Source of the DNA: Flavobacterium hungaricum | GTDB lineage: Bacteria > Bacteroidota > Bacteroidia > Flavobacteriales > Flavobacteriaceae | Assembly (NCBI RefSeq): GCF_015182285.1 | Contig: NZ_PRDM01000004.1 | Span: 434,001-498,000 of the forward strand | Reading direction: 5' to 3' | DNA length: 64,000 nt | Shown: piece after piece, positions 61,217 through 64,000 of the stretch | How the letters are laid out: each line of letters begins with the position of its first letter | How positions within the stretch are numbered: position 1 is the stretch's first letter | Program-made: the position numbers and the translations under genes | Notes under the pieces: model-generated | The model's database searches: none | The model's input: only the letters and a program-made list of their open reading frames with translations | What the model was told of the DNA's origin: nothing

Positions 61217-61534
61217 ATGGAACATTTATTTTCTTACGGAACATTACAATCAAAAGAAATCCAGATGCAGGTCTTTAATAAATTATTGACCGGAAAAAAC
61301 GATCAGCTTTTAGGTTATAAACTAAAGGATCTTCAAATTGAAGAAGAATTTGGAATGGCAGATTATTTTGTAGCTATACCAAGCGAAAATCATGAAGATT
61401 TTATAAAAGGTAAAGTCTTTGAACTTACCAGCTTTGATTTGGCTAAAGCAGATCAATTTGAATCGAATGCGTATAAAAGAATTCAAATCAAATTAAAATC
61501 TGGAATTATTGCCTGGATTTATATTGAGAGTTAA
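61217..61534 (+). CDS. AIG2/gamma-glutamylcyclotransferase-like protein
   Basis: A 105-residue protein starting MEHLFSYGTLQSKEIQMQVF, the YGxL signature of the AIG2/GGCT fold, with the catalytic-type Glu in FELTSFDLAKADQFESNAYKR. It may cleave gamma-glutamyl groups to pyroglutamate or have another role. It sits between trpB and the nitrilase gene, 15 bases before the latter, and is not part of the tryptophan pathway. Confidence 0.85.
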   Translation: MEHLFSYGTLQSKEIQMQVFNKLLTGKNDQLLGYKLKDLQIEEEFGMADYFVAIPSENHEDFIKGKVFELTSFDLAKADQFESNAYKRIQIKLKSGIIAWIYIES

Positions 61535-61548
61535 AAACTTACATAAAA

Positions 61549-62286
61549 ATGATTTTAGCGGCAGCGCAGACCAGACCAAAACGTTATGATACCGAAGCCA
61601 ATCTTTTAGACCATTATAGTCTAATTGAATTGGCTGCCAAAAATGGAGCGCAATTAATTGTTTTTCCTGAAATGTCCATTACGGGTTATGAAAGAGAACA
61701 TGCTGCCCAACTGGCTTTTCAAGAAAATGATTCCCGCTTACAGCATTTAATAACATTGTCGCAGAAAAACAGCATCACAATCATTGCCGGAGCACCAATA
61801 GTAATTGACTCTGAGATGTTTATTGGGCAGTTTATAATTGCTCCAGATCGATCAGTTTCTATTTATACGAAGCAGTTTTTACATGAAGGTGAAGATGATT
61901 ATTTTGTTTCTTCTTTCAATTACAATCCGATGATTGAGTTGGAAAACAAGAAAATTTCTTTTGCAATTTGTGCTGATATAGACAATCCGAAGCATCCAGA
62001 AAACGCTTCTAAGAAAGCAACAGACGTTTATATTGCCAGTATTTTCTTTTCACCAAATGGAATTCCGAATGCGTATCGGGATTTACAAAGCTATGCTGAG
62101 AAACATAAAATGAATGTTCTGATGTCTAATTTCGCAGGAGAATCTTGGGGATACGCATCGGCAGGGCAAAGTGCTTTTTGGAACAATAAAGGAGAATTAA
62201 TCGGTCAGATGAATGACTCAGATTCTGGATTATTATTGGTTGAAAAACGAAACGATAACTGGACAAGTAAAGTTGTGAAGATTTAA
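61549..62286 (+). CDS. Carbon-nitrogen hydrolase (nitrilase superfamily)
   Basis: A 245-residue enzyme with the nitrilase triad: Glu in IVFPEMSITGYE, Lys in YTKQFLHEGEDD and Cys in FAICADIDNPKHP. It hydrolyses an amide or nitrile bond of an unidentified small molecule in the cytoplasm. It is cotranscribed with the AIG2-like gene and separates trpB from trpA, unlike the usual trpBA pair. Confidence 0.88.
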   Translation: MILAAAQTRPKRYDTEANLLDHYSLIELAAKNGAQLIVFPEMSITGYEREHAAQLAFQENDSRLQHLITLSQKNSITIIAGAPIVIDSEMFIGQFIIAPDRSVSIYTKQFLHEGEDDYFVSSFNYNPMIELENKKISFAICADIDNPKHPENASKKATDVYIASIFFSPNGIPNAYRDLQSYAEKHKMNVLMSNFAGESWGYASAGQSAFWNNKGELIGQMNDSDSGLLLVEKRNDNWTSKVVKI

Positions 62287-62425
62287 AAATAATGCCGCAG
62301 ATTGCACAGATTAAAAAGATTTTTTTTCCAAGCAGATTTTGCAGATTGGATCAGATTTAATTAGATAATCTGCGTGAAATAATTTGAAACAGCAGCAGCT
62401 GTCGTAAAAAATAACTTAGTAAATA

Positions 62426-62452
62426 CCTGCAAGGTTTTGAAAACCTTGCAGG
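62426..62452. repeat. CCTGCAAGGTTT inverted repeat before trpA
   Basis: CCTGCAAGGTTT and AAACCTTGCAGG are perfect inverted repeats around TGA, 17 bases before the trpA ATG. There is no T run, so it is more likely a dispersed repeat or translational element than a terminator; a similar hairpin lies at ~48124-48158. Confidence 0.75.
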
Positions 62453-62468
62453 AGAAAACATAAATAAA

Positions 62469-63230
62469 ATGAACAGAATAACTCAGAAATTACAAGAAGA
62501 TAAAAAAATACTTTCTATATATTTTTCAGCAGGATTTCCTAATTTGAATGACAGTGTTCAAATCATTCAGGATTTAGAGAAAAACGGCGTTGATTTAATC
62601 GAAATCGGGCTTCCTTTCAGCGATCCATTGGCAGACGGACCGACCATTCAGGCGAGTTCAACTACAGCGCTTCAAAACGGAATGACGACACAGCTTCTTT
62701 TTGACCAGCTGCAAAACATCCGCGAAAGCGTAAAAATTCCGTTGATTATTATGGGATATTTTAATCCGATGTTACAATACGGCGTTGAAGCTTTCTGTAA
62801 AAAATGTGCCGAAATTGGTATTGATGGTTTAATTATTCCAGATCTTCCGGTTGATGTGTATGCAGAAGAGTACAAAGCTATTTTTGAAAAATACGGTTTG
62901 ATTAACGTGTTTTTGATTACACCGCAAACTTCAGATGAACGTATCCGTTTTATTGACAGTGTTTCAAACGGCTTTATTTATATGGTAAGTTCTGCAAGTG
63001 TTACAGGTTCACAGGCTGGATTTGGTGATACACAGGAAACATATTTCGAAAGAATTGCTCAAATGAATTTGAAAAATCCGCAAATTGTTGGTTTTGGAAT
63101 TTCGAACAAAGAAACATTTAATCAAGCGACTAAATATGCAAAAGGCGCTATTATCGGAAGTGCCTTTGTTAAACACTTATCTGAAAACGGAAGTGGTAAA
63201 ATTGACGAATTTATTGGAGGGATTCGATAG
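62469..63230 (+). CDS. trpA: Tryptophan synthase alpha subunit
   Basis: The 253-residue TIM barrel has the catalytic Glu in DLIEIGLPFSDPLADGPTIQ and the Asp in that same stretch, then SSASVTGSQAGFGD with the substrate-phosphate site GFGISNKETF. It splits indole-3-glycerol phosphate to give indole for TrpB. Last gene of the operon and ~1.3 kb from trpB; a terminator follows. Confidence 0.97.
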   Translation: MNRITQKLQEDKKILSIYFSAGFPNLNDSVQIIQDLEKNGVDLIEIGLPFSDPLADGPTIQASSTTALQNGMTTQLLFDQLQNIRESVKIPLIIMGYFNPMLQYGVEAFCKKCAEIGIDGLIIPDLPVDVYAEEYKAIFEKYGLINVFLITPQTSDERIRFIDSVSNGFIYMVSSASVTGSQAGFGDTQETYFERIAQMNLKNPQIVGFGISNKETFNQATKYAKGAIIGSAFVKHLSENGSGKIDEFIGGIR

Positions 63231-63249
63231 AAATTAAAAAAAAAATCAC

Positions 63250-63287
63250 AAAACGACATTCATTTTTCTGAGTGTCGTTTTTTTTTA
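63250..63287 (+). terminator. trp operon terminator
   Basis: AAACGACA and TGTCGTTT arms followed by a T run, 20 bases after the trpA stop codon. Confidence 0.85.
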
Positions 63288-63370
63288 TGCAGATGTGTTT
63301 ATGAAATAATCTGATTTTTTTGAAGAATTAAATGTAATTTACAAGGATTTTAATTTTAAAAAATCCGTGT

Positions 63371-64000
63371 ATGCAGCTATCTTTTATAATTAATAAAAAA
63401 ACAGTTTTCCTTTTCATTCTAAATTTGTTGTTTTGTTCAGTTGAGGCTCAGCAAAATGCAGCTTTAAGAACGCCCACAAAACACGATACTTTAAACGGCT
63501 CGATAACTCCTGAAAGAATTTGGTGGGATATTCAACATTACGCTTTAAGTGTAAAACCAGATTATTTAAATAAATCCATTACTGGAAAAAACGAAATTGA
63601 ATACAATGTAACCAATTCAAAACATTCTGATTTAATGCAGATTGATTTAGTCAGTCCGCTTAAAATTGACAGTGTTTTTCAAAAAGGAAAAAAGATTGAA
63701 TATACACAGGATCAAAATATCTGGTATTTAAAACTGCCTCAAAAACAAACTTCAAAAAACAACAAAATTCTCATTTATTATTCTGGCAAACCCACAGAAT
63801 CTATTAAGCCACCTTGGGATGGCGGTTTGGTTTGGGCAAAAGATTCACTAAATCGACCTTTGATTTCTGTTGCCTGCCAATATAAAGGGGCAAGTTTATG
63901 GTACCCCTGCAAAAATACTATGTATGATGAACCCGATAAAGGAGCTTCAATTTCGATAACTGTTCCTGATACTTTAATTGCAATAGGAAACGGACGCTTA
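63371..64000 (+). CDS. M1-family metallopeptidase, N-terminal part (runs off window)
   Basis: ATG at 63371 opens a frame continuous to the window end (210 codons). A signal peptide (KTVFLFILNLLFCSVEAQQ) is followed by the N-terminal beta domain of M1 proteases: ERIWWDIQHYALSVKPDYLNKSITGKNEIEY and the later WYPCKNTMYDEPDKGASISITVPD, which resembles the region before the catalytic domain. The zinc motif lies beyond the window. It belongs to the same family as 32848-34728 but differs in sequence. Separate from the trp operon, after its terminator. Confidence 0.8.
   Translation, partial: MQLSFIINKKTVFLFILNLLFCSVEAQQNAALRTPTKHDTLNGSITPERIWWDIQHYALSVKPDYLNKSITGKNEIEYNVTNSKHSDLMQIDLVSPLKIDSVFQKGKKIEYTQDQNIWYLKLPQKQTSKNNKILIYYSGKPTESIKPPWDGGLVWAKDSLNRPLISVACQYKGASLWYPCKNTMYDEPDKGASISITVPDTLIAIGNGRL

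Noticed and set aside
62426..62452. Terminator before trpA
   Set aside because: The hairpin is strong but lacks a T run and lies 17 bases before the trpA start.

Overview
The window is low-GC DNA from a member of the Bacteroidota, most likely a Flavobacterium close to the F. johnsoniae group (an inference from gene content). Supporting signs are flavobacterial -7 promoter boxes (TAnnTTTG), few Shine-Dalgarno sequences, many small lipoproteins, and families of flavobacterial intergenic repeats. I see no rRNA, tRNA, CRISPR array, prophage or insertion sequence.

Layout. 1-8.1 kb: the end of an M16 zinc protease, a membrane glycosyltransferase 2, and a receiver protein paired with a giant kinase carrying about eight PAS domains. 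8.1-24.2 kb is the accessory and most unusual region. A cassette occurs twice (8692-12596 and 21010-24181). Each copy has a minus-strand protein with a shared N-terminal domain of unknown function, an array of ~10-bp GGAATTC-type repeats, a conserved structured leader with an apparent pseudoknot, a tiny lipoprotein with a DGPGD/poly-Pro tail, and a TPR histidine kinase lipoprotein. Only copy 1 has a response regulator. Between the copies lie two operons (12751-16109 and 16300-17906) that share a near-identical 52-bp promoter element. They encode small Cys-rich, DUF4236, Excalibur, TerB-like, membrane coiled-coil, VWA-like, DUF4177, YidD-like and HsdR-N-type nuclease proteins. A GH1 beta-glucosidase follows.

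24.4-30.7 kb: a tripartite RND efflux operon on the minus strand. 30.9-36.9 kb: an acetyltransferase, a beta-barrel protein, an M1 aminopeptidase, a GapN-like dehydrogenase and a rhodanese. 37.3-48.0 kb is enriched in redox and sulfur genes: a Crp/Fnr regulator, a TauE/SafE permease, cytochrome bd oxidase (cydAB), a CstB-like persulfide dioxygenase-rhodanese fusion, and two YeeE/YedE sulfur-transport proteins. Two XRE regulators lie among repeats in the same stretch. 48.6-54.3 kb: glpD, a MarR-nitroreductase-YceI group with a paired palindromic operator, a ParE-type toxin-antitoxin pair and a secreted beta-helix protein.

54.3-63.2 kb: a complete trp operon (trpE, G, D, C, F, B, A) preceded by an attenuator with a leader peptide carrying three consecutive Trp codons. 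It is interrupted by a lipocalin-like lipoprotein, an AIG2-like protein and a nitrilase, and several spacers consist of palindromic GTTTCAGG-type repeats. The window ends inside a second M1-family peptidase.

The best candidate for an undescribed system is the duplicated kinase/lipoprotein/structured-RNA cassette together with the two co-promoted operons beside it.
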